Positions 37,405 through 45,996 of a stretch of DNA of 64,000 bases are shown here, one piece after another. The DNA is taken from the NCBI RefSeq assembly GCF_002250705.1, contig NZ_NMVP01000001.1, positions 124,001 to 188,000 on the forward strand, given 5' to 3'. Position 1 is the stretch's first letter; each line of letters begins with the position of its first letter. The notes under the pieces were generated by a model. That model ran no database searches. It was given only the letters and a program-made list of their open reading frames with translations, and was not told where the DNA came from. The position numbers were made by a program, and so were the translations under genes. This stretch comes from Enemella evansiae (lineage in GTDB: Bacteria; Actinomycetota; Actinomycetes; Propionibacteriales; Propionibacteriaceae).

Positions 37405-38790
37405 ATGACGGGTATGGATGGCAGTGCGGCCAGGTTCGTCGAGACCGTGGAGACGGTCGATGAACTGCTGCGCCAACTCGTCCTCGACGCCGATGATCGG
37501 CTGCTCACCGACGAGCAGCGTCTCCGCGTTGCCGAGGCGAACGAGCGGATCGCCGCACGGCTCCACGCGCTGTCCACCCGCACCCTGGCCGGCATCGACG
37601 CCGGTGACGCCAGCCAACACGTCCACCGAGTCCGCACCACGACCTGGATGCGGGAACGCCGGGGGTATGCGGGCAGCCAGGCCTCCGGGGTGCTGCGGGA
37701 TGCGATCCGCACCGTGCGTGCTCCGGTCGTCTGGCACGCCCTCGCCGAGGCCGCCATCTCGCCTCGCCAGGCGGCCGTCATCCTGCAGTCGTTGCAGCAA
37801 CTGCCGCCGGACCTCGCTCCGCAGCAGGAGATCGCGGCGCAGCGATCCATGATCGAGCAGGCGCAGCGGCTGGACCCGCGCGACCTGGCCGCGGTCGGTG
37901 AACATCTGGTCGAGGTCGTTGATCCCGACCATGCCGACGCACTGCTGGAGCGACGGCTCGAACAGGAGGAGCGTGCGGCCCTCCGCAATCGTGGGTTGCA
38001 TCTGCACCACGACGGTCACGGCTCCACCAGGATCAAGGGTCAACTTCCCGCCGCCGAGGGTGAGCGGCTCAGCGCCCTGCTCGACTCCCTGGCCGATACC
38101 CATCGCGACGACGAACCGCCCCTGTGCGGGAGCTCGTGCACCGGCCCATCCTGCGGGCTGTGTGGTGGCCGTCCCTCACGAGCGATGCGCCGCGCTGACG
38201 CACTGCTGGAGGTGGCCCAGGCGTACGCCGATGCCAGACGCGCACCGGCCCGCGGCAACGACCGGGCGCGGGTGCACGTGACCGTCGATCTGGACACGCT
38301 GCGCCGCGGGATCGGTTTCACCGAGACGACCTTCGGACCGCTCTCCGCGCAGCAACTGCGGCTGCTGGCGTGCGACGCCGAGATCATCCCGATCGTCCTC
38401 AATGGCTTCGGGATCCCACTCGACGCCGGCCCGGCGCACCGGTTGTTCACCGGTGAGCTGCGCGCCGCCCTGGTGGCTCGTGATGCAGGGTGCGTCTTCC
38501 CCGGTTGCTGTCAACCTGCCCGACGCTGCGAAGCGCACCACATCAAGCCGTGGTGGGCGCAGGGTCCGACCAGTCTGGACAACGGCGTACTGCTCTGCCC
38601 ACACCACCACGCCCTCGTCGAACCCGCCAGAGCCAACCTGCACAACGAAAACCGCTGGGAGGCCCGTCTCAACCCCGCCGATCGGTTGCCGGAATTCCTG
38701 CCACCACGGGGATTGGATCCGAACCGCCGCCCGCGACGCCACCTACGTCACCGAATCAGGACCAGACCGTCGGACGATGATGGGCATTGA
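37405..38790 (+). CDS. DUF222 / HNH endonuclease domain protein (13E12 type)
   Basis: This 461-residue protein joins a DUF222 region (about 1-300) to a C-terminal HNH nuclease domain with CVFPGC, the HNH core CEAHHIKPWWAQG and NGVLLCPHHHALVE (about 360-405). A Cys-rich segment (CGSSCTGPSCGLCGG, near 238-252) is inserted. The family is very common in actinobacteria, often in many copies and next to repeats (REP13E12 in mycobacteria); its function is not settled. Here it is flanked on both sides by intergenic stem-loop repeats, and TATCCACAGA stands about 70 bp before its start. Either ATG 37405 or 37414 could be used. Confidence 0.88.
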   Translation: MTGMDGSAARFVETVETVDELLRQLVLDADDRLLTDEQRLRVAEANERIAARLHALSTRTLAGIDAGDASQHVHRVRTTTWMRERRGYAGSQASGVLRDAIRTVRAPVVWHALAEAAISPRQAAVILQSLQQLPPDLAPQQEIAAQRSMIEQAQRLDPRDLAAVGEHLVEVVDPDHADALLERRLEQEERAALRNRGLHLHHDGHGSTRIKGQLPAAEGERLSALLDSLADTHRDDEPPLCGSSCTGPSCGLCGGRPSRAMRRADALLEVAQAYADARRAPARGNDRARVHVTVDLDTLRRGIGFTETTFGPLSAQQLRLLACDAEIIPIVLNGFGIPLDAGPAHRLFTGELRAALVARDAGCVFPGCCQPARRCEAHHIKPWWAQGPTSLDNGVLLCPHHHALVEPARANLHNENRWEARLNPADRLPEFLPPRGLDPNRRPRRHLRHRIRTRPSDDDGH

Positions 38791-38836
38791 CGACCCTCGC
38801 CGCTTGGGACTCGCTCAACCGTCCGAGCAGGGCAAT

Positions 38837-38940
38837 CTCATCTCGACACGTCGGCCATTGCTCCGCTTCGCTGCGCATGACCGACTACTCGATGAGCTCG
38901 ATGAGCGTCACAGGGGCGCAGGGCCGACTGCTCGATGAGC
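38837..38940. repeat. Dispersed intergenic stem-loop (copy 4) plus partial copies
   Basis: Inner arms GTCGGCCAT (38850-38858) and ATGACCGAC (38877-38885) pair with one mismatch. Outer arms CTCATC and GATGAG pair. The flanks TCGACACG and CTACTCGA are conserved. Two partial right ends with CTCGATGAGC follow at about 38895 and 38930. The element lies between the convergent DUF222/HNH and rpiB genes. Confidence 0.8.
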
Positions 38941-38981
38941 GTCAGAGGCCCGCAGCAGGGCGTCGATGGTGGTCGCCGTGC

Positions 38982-39440
38982 TCAGCCCTGCCAGTGCTCC
39001 TGCTCGTAGGCGGTCACCTCACCGATCCGGCGGATGTGCCGTTCACCTTCGGAGAACGGGGTGTCCAGGAAGGTCCGCACGATCTCCCAGTGCTGTTCGG
39101 GATCCTGCATCCGGGCGCCGAGGGAGAGCACGTTCGCGTCGTTGTGCTGCCGGGCCAGGCTCGCGGTCGTCGTGTCATAGGCCAGCGCGGCGCGGATCCC
39201 GCGCACCTTGTTGGCCGCCATCTGCTCACCGTTGCCGGAACCGCCGATCACGATGCCCAGCGACCCCGGGTCGGCCGCGACGGCCTCGGCACCCGGGATG
39301 ATCCAGCGTGGATAGTCATCCTCGGGATCGAGGGTGTGGGCGCCGTGGTCGATCACCTGGTGACCGGCCTCGTGCAGCCGATCGGCGAGCAGATTCTTCA
39401 GTTCCAGACCGGCATGGTCGGTGGCGAGGTGGACGCGCAT
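38982..39440 (-). CDS. rpiB: Ribose-5-phosphate isomerase B
   Basis: RpiB interconverts ribose-5-phosphate and ribulose-5-phosphate in the pentose phosphate pathway. The 152-residue protein starts MRVHLATDHAGLELKNLLAD, has DYPRWIIPGAEAV near 43, and the active-site block GIVIGGSGNGEQMAANKVRGIRAAL near 62-86. The usual catalytic Cys position is occupied by Gly in GGSGNG, as in the mycobacterial type, which uses a nearby Glu. It is divergent from rsmD, 32 bp away. Confidence 0.93.
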   Translation of the reverse strand: MRVHLATDHAGLELKNLLADRLHEAGHQVIDHGAHTLDPEDDYPRWIIPGAEAVAADPGSLGIVIGGSGNGEQMAANKVRGIRAALAYDTTTASLARQHNDANVLSLGARMQDPEQHWEIVRTFLDTPFSEGERHIRRIGEVTAYEQEHWQG

Positions 39441-39472
39441 GCCCTCATCGTCGCACGCGCGATAATGGCCGG

Positions 39473-40087
39473 GTGAGTCGGATCATCACCGGAACCGCCC
39501 GCGGCCGCAAGCTGGCCACCCCCGATCATCAGCGCACCCGGCCCACCTCCGACCGGGTCCGCGAGGCACTGTTCTCGGCGCTGGTGTCCTGGGCCGACGG
39601 GCAGGACGAACCACCCGATCGGGCACTGCGCGGGTTCAGCCTGCTCGACCTGTACGCCGGCACGGGCGCGGTCGGGCTGGAGGCGGCCAGCCGCGGCGCC
39701 GACCCGGTCCTGCTCGTCGAGTCCGACCGGAAGACCGCCGACCTGGCCCGCCGCAACGCCACCGACACCGAACTCGAGGTGGGCGTACGGACCGCCAAGG
39801 TGGAGCAACTGGCGGCGACCCCGGCCCCGCAGGGGTTCGACATCGTCTGGCTCGACCCGCCCTATGACCTGCCCGCCGAGCGGCTGGACCGGGTGCTCGC
39901 CGATCTGGTCGGCCACGGCTGGCTGGCCACCCACGGTCTGCTGGTGGTCGAGCGCGGCAGCCGCGGCGCGGCACCGCAGTGGCCGCCCGGCGTCGGCGAC
40001 GGCTGGCAGCGACGCTACGGTGAGACCACCCTGCACTTCGCCGAGGAACTGACCGCGGCGGCGACCGAGGAGGTGACGCCAGGGTGA
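39473..40087 (+). CDS. rsmD: 16S rRNA (guanine(966)-N(2))-methyltransferase RsmD
   Basis: RsmD methylates G966 of 16S rRNA. The 204-residue protein begins RIITGTARGRKLATP, has TRPTSDRVREALFSAL, the S-adenosylmethionine motif LLDLYAGTGAVGLEAASRGA near 60-80 and the catalytic DPPY near 130. GATAAT (39461-39466) is 6 nt before GTG 39473, which argues for a leaderless start there. An in-frame extension upstream overlaps rpiB and is unlikely. The stop overlaps the GTG of coaD. Confidence 0.94.
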   Translation: MSRIITGTARGRKLATPDHQRTRPTSDRVREALFSALVSWADGQDEPPDRALRGFSLLDLYAGTGAVGLEAASRGADPVLLVESDRKTADLARRNATDTELEVGVRTAKVEQLAATPAPQGFDIVWLDPPYDLPAERLDRVLADLVGHGWLATHGLLVVERGSRGAAPQWPPGVGDGWQRRYGETTLHFAEELTAAATEEVTPG

Positions 40088-40569
40088 AGGCCATCTGCCC
40101 CGGCTCGTTCGACCCGTGCACCCACGGGCACCTGGACATCATTCGACGGACCGCGCACCTGTTCGACGAGGTGGTCGTCGGCGTCGGCACCAATACCGCC
40201 AAGAACAGCCTCTTCAGCCCCGAGGAGCGGGTGGAGATCCTCGACGAGGCGCTCGAGGGACTGCCGGGGGTGCAGGTGATGACGATGTCCGGTCTGCTCG
40301 TCGATTTCGCCCGCGAGCACGGTATCGGCGCGATCGTGAAGGGTCTGCGGTTCGCCTCCGACTTCGACTACGAGCTGCAGATGGCCCAGATGAACACCCG
40401 GCTCAGCGGGATCGAGACCATCCTGCTGCCGACCGCGGCCCAGTGGTCCTTCGTGTCCTCGACCCTGGTCCGCGAGATCGCGCTGATGGGCGGCGACGTG
40501 TCCGAGTTCGTACCGCCCGCGGCGGCCGCCCGGATCAGGGCCCGCGCCGCCGATCGAGGGGAGAGCTGA
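40084..40569 (+). CDS. coaD: Phosphopantetheine adenylyltransferase
   Basis: CoaD makes dephospho-CoA from 4'-phosphopantetheine and ATP. The 161-residue protein has the nucleotidyltransferase motif PGSFDPCTHGHLDII at residues 6-20, VKGLRFASDFDYELQMAQMN near 86-105, and SSTLVREIALMGGDVS near 128-143. GTG 40084 overlaps the rsmD stop, a common pairing in bacteria. Its own TGA overlaps the next ATG by one base. Confidence 0.96.
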   Translation: MKAICPGSFDPCTHGHLDIIRRTAHLFDEVVVGVGTNTAKNSLFSPEERVEILDEALEGLPGVQVMTMSGLLVDFAREHGIGAIVKGLRFASDFDYELQMAQMNTRLSGIETILLPTAAQWSFVSSTLVREIALMGGDVSEFVPPAAAARIRARAADRGES

Positions 40570-41063
40570 TGAGCGCGGATCAGTTGACCGAGTCGCTGGC
40601 CGCGCTGCGGCAGGCGGTCAGCCAGGCCAAGGGCGTACCGATGTCGGCGTCCTGTGTGGTGAACCGCGCCGAGATGCTGGAGCTCCTCGACCGGATCCAG
40701 GCCGCGCTGCCAACCGAACTGGAGCGGGCCAACCGGGTGCTCGCCGACTCCGAGGGGCACCGCGATCAGGGGCGTACCGATGCCGAACAGATCGTCGCCG
40801 ACGCCCGGCAGCGCGCGGAGCAGCTCGCCACCGAGCACGAGATCACCCGGCAGGCCCGGGAGCAGGCCGAGCGGTTGCGCAACGAGGCCGAGGAGGAGTG
40901 CCGGGCGCTGCGGCGGGAGACCGACATCTTCATCGACTCCCGGATGGCGTCCTTCGAATCGGTGCTGCACAAGACCTCCAGCCAGGTGGCCGTGGCCCGG
41001 CAGCGGCTGGCGGAGCGCTCCGGCCTCGACGCCGAGACCGCCGAACCCCTGCCGCCCGCCTGA
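40569..41063 (+). CDS. Coiled-coil DivIVA-like protein
   Basis: This 164-residue protein is mostly alpha-helical. Residues about 30-125 form a strong coiled coil rich in Glu, Arg, Gln and Ala (RQRAEQLATEHEITRQAREQ). It resembles the DivIVA- or AtpF-like proteins found next to coaD in many actinobacteria. It may act in polar growth or division scaffolding, but this is inference. It has no membrane segment. It is the last gene of the rsmD-coaD unit; a strong palindrome follows 10 bp after the stop. Confidence 0.82.
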   Translation: MSADQLTESLAALRQAVSQAKGVPMSASCVVNRAEMLELLDRIQAALPTELERANRVLADSEGHRDQGRTDAEQIVADARQRAEQLATEHEITRQAREQAERLRNEAEEECRALRRETDIFIDSRMASFESVLHKTSSQVAVARQRLAERSGLDAETAEPLPPA

Positions 41064-41073
41064 GCTCCAGGTG

Positions 41074-41095
41074 CTGGTCAGCTGACCAGATTTTC
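41074..41095 (+). terminator. Terminator after the coaD operon
   Basis: CTGGTCAGCTGACCAG (41074-41089) is a perfect 16-bp palindrome that can form a stem with an AGCT loop and is followed by ATTTTCT. It lies 10 bp after the stop of the coiled-coil gene. Confidence 0.7.
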
Positions 41096-41120
41096 TGGCC
41101 CGGTGGCTGTTGGGATTTAG

Positions 41121-41150
41121 TTGAAAGCGGTAATGTAGTCGACTGATTAC
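41121..41150 (+). promoter_or_regulatory. Promoter and inverted repeat before the Pro/Ala-rich protein gene
   Basis: TTGAAA (41121-41126) and GATTAC (41145-41150) are 18 bp apart. An inverted repeat GTAAT-n11-ATTAC (41130-41150) overlaps them. The stretch is notably AT-rich for this genome. It could be a target of the OmpR-type regulator encoded at the other end of this locus; that link is inference. Confidence 0.4.
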
Positions 41151-41183
41151 AGAGTTCTCACCCACGAGCCGAGGGATTCACCG

Positions 41184-42140
41184 ATGCCTGCCTCCCGCGC
41201 CACCACCACCGTGGTGGGTGTCGCCGTCGCCATGACGGTGACCATGGGTGCGATCAACTACGGGCTCTTCCCGGGTTCGCAGGAGCTCGGCGGGATGCTG
41301 TTCGGCCGGCAGCTGCCGCACTCGGTGGCCGACGGCCCGGTACCGGGCGGTGCGGGTCCCGGTGGGACCGCGCCCGGTGAGCTGCCCCCGGGGGAGCCGA
41401 CGGGTACGCCCGAGGCGCCGTCCCCGTCCGCGCAGCCCAGCGACCGCGCGCTGGCCACCCCGCGGCCGGCCGAGGGTGTTCCGGGGGCCACCGTGGGAAC
41501 CGTTGTTCCCCAGCGGCGCGCCGGCGCAGCCCCGGACGCGCGCAGCGGTGCCAGCGCCGGTGCCCCCGCGGCCGATGCCCCTGCCCCCGGTGCCGCTCCG
41601 GCGCGGCCGGGTTCCGTCCCGCAGGCCGGGACCGGGACGCGGACCGGGGGAGGGCAGCAGCCCGTGGCGCCCAGCTCGGCCCGGCAACCCGCCCCGACCC
41701 AGGCACCCACCACGACCGGCTCGACCGGTGCGGCCCCGACCGCCGCCGCACCGACGGCCGGTTCCACCGGTTCGGGTGGCGGCCGTATCGAGCGCGGTCA
41801 ACCCGCCCAGGGCCTCCGCCCACCCACCAGCTCGACCATCGAGCAGGAGACGATCACCCCGCTCCCGGAGGACGAGCAGGGCGATGATTCAGACGGTGGC
41901 AGGAAGGGCGACACCGAACGGGGTTCCGGCAGCGGTGAGCCGACCGCGAAGCCGCGCCCGAGCACCGGTGCGCTGAAACCCGGCCCGAGTCACATCGACG
42001 CCCGGGAGAAGCCGAAGAAGACCCGCGTCGGGACGAGCTCGGCCATGCCGACTCCGGCACCGACGGCACCGGCGACCCCGGACCAGCAGGGTCAGCAGGA
42101 CCAGCAGGGTCAGGACCAGGACGGTCAGGCCAACCGGTAG
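41184..42140 (+). CDS. Membrane-anchored Pro/Ala/Gly/Thr-rich protein of unknown function
   Basis: This 318-residue protein has one membrane segment near its start (about residues 8-28) and then about 280 residues of low-complexity sequence rich in Pro, Gly, Ala, Ser, Thr and Gln, with a late charged part (EDEQGDDSDGGRKGD) and a Gln/Asp tail. It has no recognisable domain, and it looks like an extended extracellular stalk. Its last 16 bp overlap the 3' end of the convergent response-regulator gene. Third-position GC is very high throughout, which supports real coding, but low complexity limits certainty. Confidence 0.7.
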   Translation: MPASRATTTVVGVAVAMTVTMGAINYGLFPGSQELGGMLFGRQLPHSVADGPVPGGAGPGGTAPGELPPGEPTGTPEAPSPSAQPSDRALATPRPAEGVPGATVGTVVPQRRAGAAPDARSGASAGAPAADAPAPGAAPARPGSVPQAGTGTRTGGGQQPVAPSSARQPAPTQAPTTTGSTGAAPTAAAPTAGSTGSGGGRIERGQPAQGLRPPTSSTIEQETITPLPEDEQGDDSDGGRKGDTERGSGSGEPTAKPRPSTGALKPGPSHIDAREKPKKTRVGTSSAMPTPAPTAPATPDQQGQQDQQGQDQDGQANR

Positions 42141-42778
42141 CCGCGGCCCCGCACGGTCTGGAAATACTGCGCGCCGATCTTGCGGCGCAGGTAGCGCACA
42201 TAGACCTCGAGCACGTTCGAGCCCGGGTCGAAGTCCAGCCCCCACACCATCGACAGCAGCTGCTCGCGGGTCAGCACCTCACCCGGGTGCCGCAGGAAGG
42301 CCTCGGCCAGCGCGAACTCGCGGGCGGTGAGCTCGACCTCGTGCTCCCCGGCGCGGGCCCGGCGGGTCCGCACATCCAGGCTCAGGTCGCCGTGGCTGAG
42401 GACCAGCGGTTCGGTGTCGGCGGGCCGCAGCCGCAGCCGGACCCGGGCCACCAGTTCGTCGACGCTGAACGGCTTGGCCATGTAGTCATCGGCCCCCGAC
42501 TCCAGCCCCGCGACGGTGTCGGTGACCGAGGTGCGGGCGGTGAGGATGATCACCGGCACCCGCGAGCCCGACTCGCGCAACCGGCGTACCACCTCGAAAC
42601 CGTCGATGTCGGGCAGCCCGACGTCCAGCACCATCAGGTCGACCTCGCCCGCCGACACCCGCTCGATGGCCGCCTGCCCGGCACCGACCGTCTCGGTCTG
42701 GTGGCCGGCGGCGCCCAGGCCCCGGGCGATGAACGAGGCGATCTCGGCCTCGTCCTCGACGATCAGGATGCTGCTCAT
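42125..42778 (-). CDS. OmpR-family response regulator
   Basis: This 217-residue regulator has a receiver domain (ILIVEDEAEIA at the start, the phospho-Asp in LMVLDVGLPD near 52, TARTSVTDTVAGLESGADDYMAKPF near 80-105) and a winged-helix output domain ending VYVRYLRRKIGAQYFQTVRGRGYRL. It is encoded before its kinase, with a 4-bp overlap, and its 3' end overlaps the convergent Pro/Ala-rich gene by 16 bp. The pair resembles MprAB/TcrXY-type envelope-stress systems in layout, but the signal is unknown. Confidence 0.93.
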   Translation of the reverse strand: MSSILIVEDEAEIASFIARGLGAAGHQTETVGAGQAAIERVSAGEVDLMVLDVGLPDIDGFEVVRRLRESGSRVPVIILTARTSVTDTVAGLESGADDYMAKPFSVDELVARVRLRLRPADTEPLVLSHGDLSLDVRTRRARAGEHEVELTAREFALAEAFLRHPGEVLTREQLLSMVWGLDFDPGSNVLEVYVRYLRRKIGAQYFQTVRGRGYRLA

Positions 42779-44268
42779 CGTTCGTCCTCGTTCTCGTTGG
42801 AGAGTTCTGCGTCGAAGGGGCGTGCTGTGGTCGCGGGTGGGCGTCTCGGCAGGATGAGACTAATGGTCGTACCTACCGAGTGGGGGGATTCGATCGTCAG
42901 CGTGCCCCGGTGTCCCGCCGCGATCTCGGAGACGATCGCCAGTCCGAGCCCCGACCCCTCGGCCTGCGCACGCCCGCGGACGAACCGCTCCCGGACCCTG
43001 GCGGCCAGCTCGGGCGCGATCCCCGACCCCTGGTCGCGCACCCAGAACCGGACCTCGGTGCCCTCGGCGCGCGAACCGATCGCGATCATCGATCCGGGTT
43101 CGGAGAACTTGACCGCATTGCGGGCCAGTTCCAGCAACGCCTGGGAGACCCGCTGCGGATCCAGCTGGGCACGGACATCGGCGACCTCGGCGAGCTGCCA
43201 CTGGCGATCGCCCAGCGACCGCGCCTTCTCCAGCACCTCATCGGTCAGCGTCCCGACATCGACCGACTGCAACCGGATGAAGTCCGGCCGCTCGGCCTTG
43301 GCCAGGGTCAGCAGATCCTCGACCAGCCGGGCCATCCGGTCCACCTCGGAGATGCCGCGGGCGCGGACCGCGCGGACATCGTCCGGGTCGTCGGGGTCCA
43401 TCACCTCCAGGTGGCCGCGCAGGATCGTCAGCGGCGTACGCAGCTCGTGGCCGACGTCGTCGTAGAGGTCGCGCTGCGCCGCGAAGGTGTGCGACAACCG
43501 GTCCAGCATGGCGTTGACGGTGTGGGTGAGCTGGGCCAGGTCGTCGTTGCCGCGGACCGGGATCCGGCGGGAGAGGTCGGTCTCGGTGATCTCCCGGGTG
43601 GTCCGCCGCAGCAGCGAGATCGGCTCCAGCAGTTGCCCGATCAGCAGCCAGGAGGCGAACCAGATCAGCAGCAGCGAGCCCGCGCCGACCAGGAAGTAGT
43701 TGCGGAAGTTGCGGTTCAGGGAGGCGTACTCGGCACGCGAATCGATGGTGACGACCAGCAGCCCGACCTGGCTGTCCCCGGTCATCCGCACCGGTGCGAC
43801 CAGATAGCGCAGCTGCGGGGAGGTGGTCGGTACGGTGCCGAACCAGCTCGCCAGGCTCACCCGGTCGGTGGGCTGGCCGAGCACGGCGGTCAGGAAGGCG
43901 GGATCGGTGTAGGTCCTGCCGGTCGGATCGGGTGCGGACCAGGTGATCATGCCGTTGATCAACCCGAGCCGGCTCTCGTGATCCTGGGTCGGGGTCTCCA
44001 GCACCGCCGCCTGCAGCAGCTCCGCGGTGGTGGTCAGCGGCTCCCCGGTCCGCAGATCCCGGGCCCGCTCGGTGAGCGCGGTGGTGTCGGAGAGCCGGCG
44101 GCGCAGCAGGTCGTCGATGTCGCGGTCGATCCGCTGCCGCTCCAGGGCGTACGCCACCACACCGGCCAGGCTCATCGCCAGCAGCGAGAGCACCGCGACG
44201 GCGAGCAGCACCCGGGCGCGGACGGTCAGACCGATCCGCGTTCCGGCGGCGGAATCGGGCTGCGGCAC
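42775..44268 (-). CDS. Sensor histidine kinase (HAMP, HisKA, HATPase)
   Basis: This membrane kinase of about 497 residues has membrane helices near 18-42 and 190-212, an extracytoplasmic sensor between them, a HAMP linker (LEPISLLRRTTREIT), the phospho-His box DVGHELRTPLTIL near 275 and an ATPase domain with ELARNAVKFS and GSGLGLAIVSEIAAGH. I start at GTG 44268 because TAGGCT (minus strand, complement of 44275-44280) stands 6 nt upstream; a GTG at 44274 is directly adjacent to that hexamer and less likely. The 2.1-kb kinase-regulator unit and the facing gene separate coaD from the rpmF cluster. Confidence 0.9.
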   Translation of the reverse strand: MPQPDSAAGTRIGLTVRARVLLAVAVLSLLAMSLAGVVAYALERQRIDRDIDDLLRRRLSDTTALTERARDLRTGEPLTTTAELLQAAVLETPTQDHESRLGLINGMITWSAPDPTGRTYTDPAFLTAVLGQPTDRVSLASWFGTVPTTSPQLRYLVAPVRMTGDSQVGLLVVTIDSRAEYASLNRNFRNYFLVGAGSLLLIWFASWLLIGQLLEPISLLRRTTREITETDLSRRIPVRGNDDLAQLTHTVNAMLDRLSHTFAAQRDLYDDVGHELRTPLTILRGHLEVMDPDDPDDVRAVRARGISEVDRMARLVEDLLTLAKAERPDFIRLQSVDVGTLTDEVLEKARSLGDRQWQLAEVADVRAQLDPQRVSQALLELARNAVKFSEPGSMIAIGSRAEGTEVRFWVRDQGSGIAPELAARVRERFVRGRAQAEGSGLGLAIVSEIAAGHRGTLTIESPHSVGTTISLILPRRPPATTARPFDAELSNENEDER

Positions 44269-44388
44269 CCGCACAGCCTAAGCCCAGCGGGCCGGCGGGG
44301 CCCGCGTTTGCATGGGTCTCCGGCTGGCAGGTAGTCTGGGACGTCGGTTATGGCGACGCCATGCCGTCGTGCGCGCGAGGGGGTTGGC

Positions 44389-44949
44389 ATGAGCTCAGCA
44401 ACACGCCCGCTGGACCGGAGGGATCCTCTGGTCATCGATACCCATGATCTGGGTCGTCGAGCGGGTGCGATGAGGGAGCTGCGGACCAGCACCGAGGCGC
44501 CCGAGGGCATTGGCAGCGACGTAATCGGAGTACCCACCGGATCGCCGATCCGGCTCGATCTGAAACTCGAGTCGGTCGTCGAGGGGGTGCTGGTCACCGG
44601 GACCGCCGAGGTCGAGGTGGCCGGGCAGTGTGGACGCTGCCTGGAGCCGATGGAGCAGCAGCTCGAGATCGACATCCAGGAGCTCTATCTCTACCCGGAC
44701 GCCGAGCCCGACGACACCGAGGCCAGCAGGATGGAGGGCGAGCTGCTCGACCTCGAACCCCTGGTCCGCGACGAGGTGGTGCTGGAACTGCCGTTCATGC
44801 CGCTGTGTCGGCCGGACTGCGCGGGACTGTGCCCCGATTGTGGGGCCAATCTCAACGCCGATCCGGAGCACACCCATGAGTCGGCCGTCGACCCGCGCTG
44901 GGGTGAACTGGCCGGGTGGCGCGCCGATGGCGAGCCCGGCAGGAGCTGA
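44389..44949 (+). CDS. DUF177 (YceD) family protein
   Basis: This 186-residue protein belongs to the DUF177/YceD family, which lies before rpmF in most bacteria and is linked to 23S rRNA and ribosome assembly. It has [24 protein letters not shown] near 75-100 and four late Cys in [13 protein letters not shown] near 155-167, a zinc-type cluster typical of the actinobacterial form. I chose ATG 44389 behind GAGGGGG; ATG 44350 is in frame and would add 13 residues. Confidence 0.9.
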   Translation: MSSATRPLDRRDPLVIDTHDLGRRAGAMRELRTSTEAPEGIGSDVIGVPTGSPIRLDLKLESVVEGVLVTGTAEVEVAGQCGRCLEPMEQQLEIDIQELYLYPDAEPDDTEASRMEGELLDLEPLVRDEVVLELPFMPLCRPDCAGLCPDCGANLNADPEHTHESAVDPRWGELAGWRADGEPGRS

Positions 44950-45020
44950 ACCGCAAGACCACCCCGCACCCGCGGGAAAGAGCCGGAACGCCCGGCGTAC
45001 GACCGACACAGGAGAGAATC

Positions 45021-45212
45021 GTGGCCGTCCCCAAGCGGAAGATGTCCCGCAGCAACACTCGGCACCGCCGCGCCCAGTGGAAGACCCAGGCCCCGACCCT
45101 GGTCACCTGCGCCAACCCGGCCTGCCGGCAGAAGCACCTGCCGCACACCGTCTGCCCGTCCTGCGGCCAGTACGGTCCGCGCGCGGCGCGGCGACAGGTC
45201 CTCGAGTCCTGA
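45021..45212 (+). CDS. rpmF: 50S ribosomal protein L32
   Basis: L32 is a small protein of the large subunit. It has 63 residues, starts [20 protein letters not shown] and holds a zinc cluster, a first pair in CANPAC and a second in CPSC. GTG 45021 follows GGAGAGA. It sits between the DUF177 protein and RNase III, the classic order, so it supports the call of its neighbours. Confidence 0.96.
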   Translation: MAVPKRKMSRSNTRHRRAQWKTQAPTLVTCANPACRQKHLPHTVCPSCGQYGPRAARRQVLES

Positions 45213-45266
45213 TCCCGCCGCCGGGGCGACGCCCCGGTCGGCCGTCGAGCGGCGGCCGCTGACGCG

Positions 45267-45995
45267 ATGGCGGGTATCGAGCAACTCTGCACCGAGCTGG
45301 GGGTCCCGATGGACCCCCAGCTCTTCGTGCTTGCCCTGACCCATCGCTCGTACGCCTATGAGAACGGCGGCCTGCCGACCAACGAACGGTTGGAGTTCCT
45401 CGGCGACTCGGTGCTCGGGCTGATCGTCACCGAACACCTCTATCGGGTGCATCCCGAGCTGAGCGAGGGTGAGCTGGCGAAACTGCGCGCCGCGGTGGTG
45501 AACGCCCGCGCGCTGGCCCAGGTGGCCCGCTCGCTGGGCATCGGCCCGCAGATCCGGTTGGGCCGCGGTGAGATCACCACCGGTGGCGCCGACAAGTCCT
45601 CGATCCTGGCCGACACCATGGAGGCGCTGATCGGCGCGGTCTATCTGGCCCACGGCATGGACGGCGCCCGGCTGCTGGTGCACCGGCTCTTCGACCCGCT
45701 GATGGAGCGGGCCGCCCAACTCGGTGCCGGGCTGGACTGGAAGACCTCACTGCAGGAGCTCACCTCGACCCTGGGGCTGGGCGCGCCGCGTTACGAGATC
45801 ACCGAATCCGGGCCCGACCACGACAAGCGCTTCGAGGCGGTCGTGGTGCTCGGCGAACTGCGCTTCGGCCACGGCCGCGGCCGGAACAAGAAGCAGGCCG
45901 AGCAGGAGGCCGCCGGCAGCGCCTTCGCCGAACTGCGGGAACGCCAGCAGCCGACAGCCGAGCCCGGTACGCCCGAGGCCGGCGAGGTCGGCTGA
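45267..45995 (+). CDS. rnc: Ribonuclease III
   Basis: RNase III cuts double-stranded RNA and processes rRNA. The 242-residue protein has the catalytic motif [14 protein letters not shown] near 39-52, the conserved Asp/Glu block [14 protein letters not shown] near 112-125 and a C-terminal double-stranded-RNA-binding domain (about 152-222) ending [14 protein letters not shown]. It follows rpmF by 54 bp and its stop is 1 bp before the GTG of mutM, so the two are co-translated. Confidence 0.97.
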   Translation: MAGIEQLCTELGVPMDPQLFVLALTHRSYAYENGGLPTNERLEFLGDSVLGLIVTEHLYRVHPELSEGELAKLRAAVVNARALAQVARSLGIGPQIRLGRGEITTGGADKSSILADTMEALIGAVYLAHGMDGARLLVHRLFDPLMERAAQLGAGLDWKTSLQELTSTLGLGAPRYEITESGPDHDKRFEAVVVLGELRFGHGRGRNKKQAEQEAAGSAFAELRERQQPTAEPGTPEAGEVG

Positions 45996-45996
45996 G

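Noticed and set aside
37405..38790. Insertion sequence or group II intron
   Set aside because: The protein has an HNH domain but no transposase or reverse-transcriptase domain, and no terminal inverted repeats with target duplication were found around it.
41184..42140. TonB-like or PASTA-type surface protein
   Set aside because: The Pro/Ala-rich stretch has no recognisable folded domain, so a named function would be a guess.
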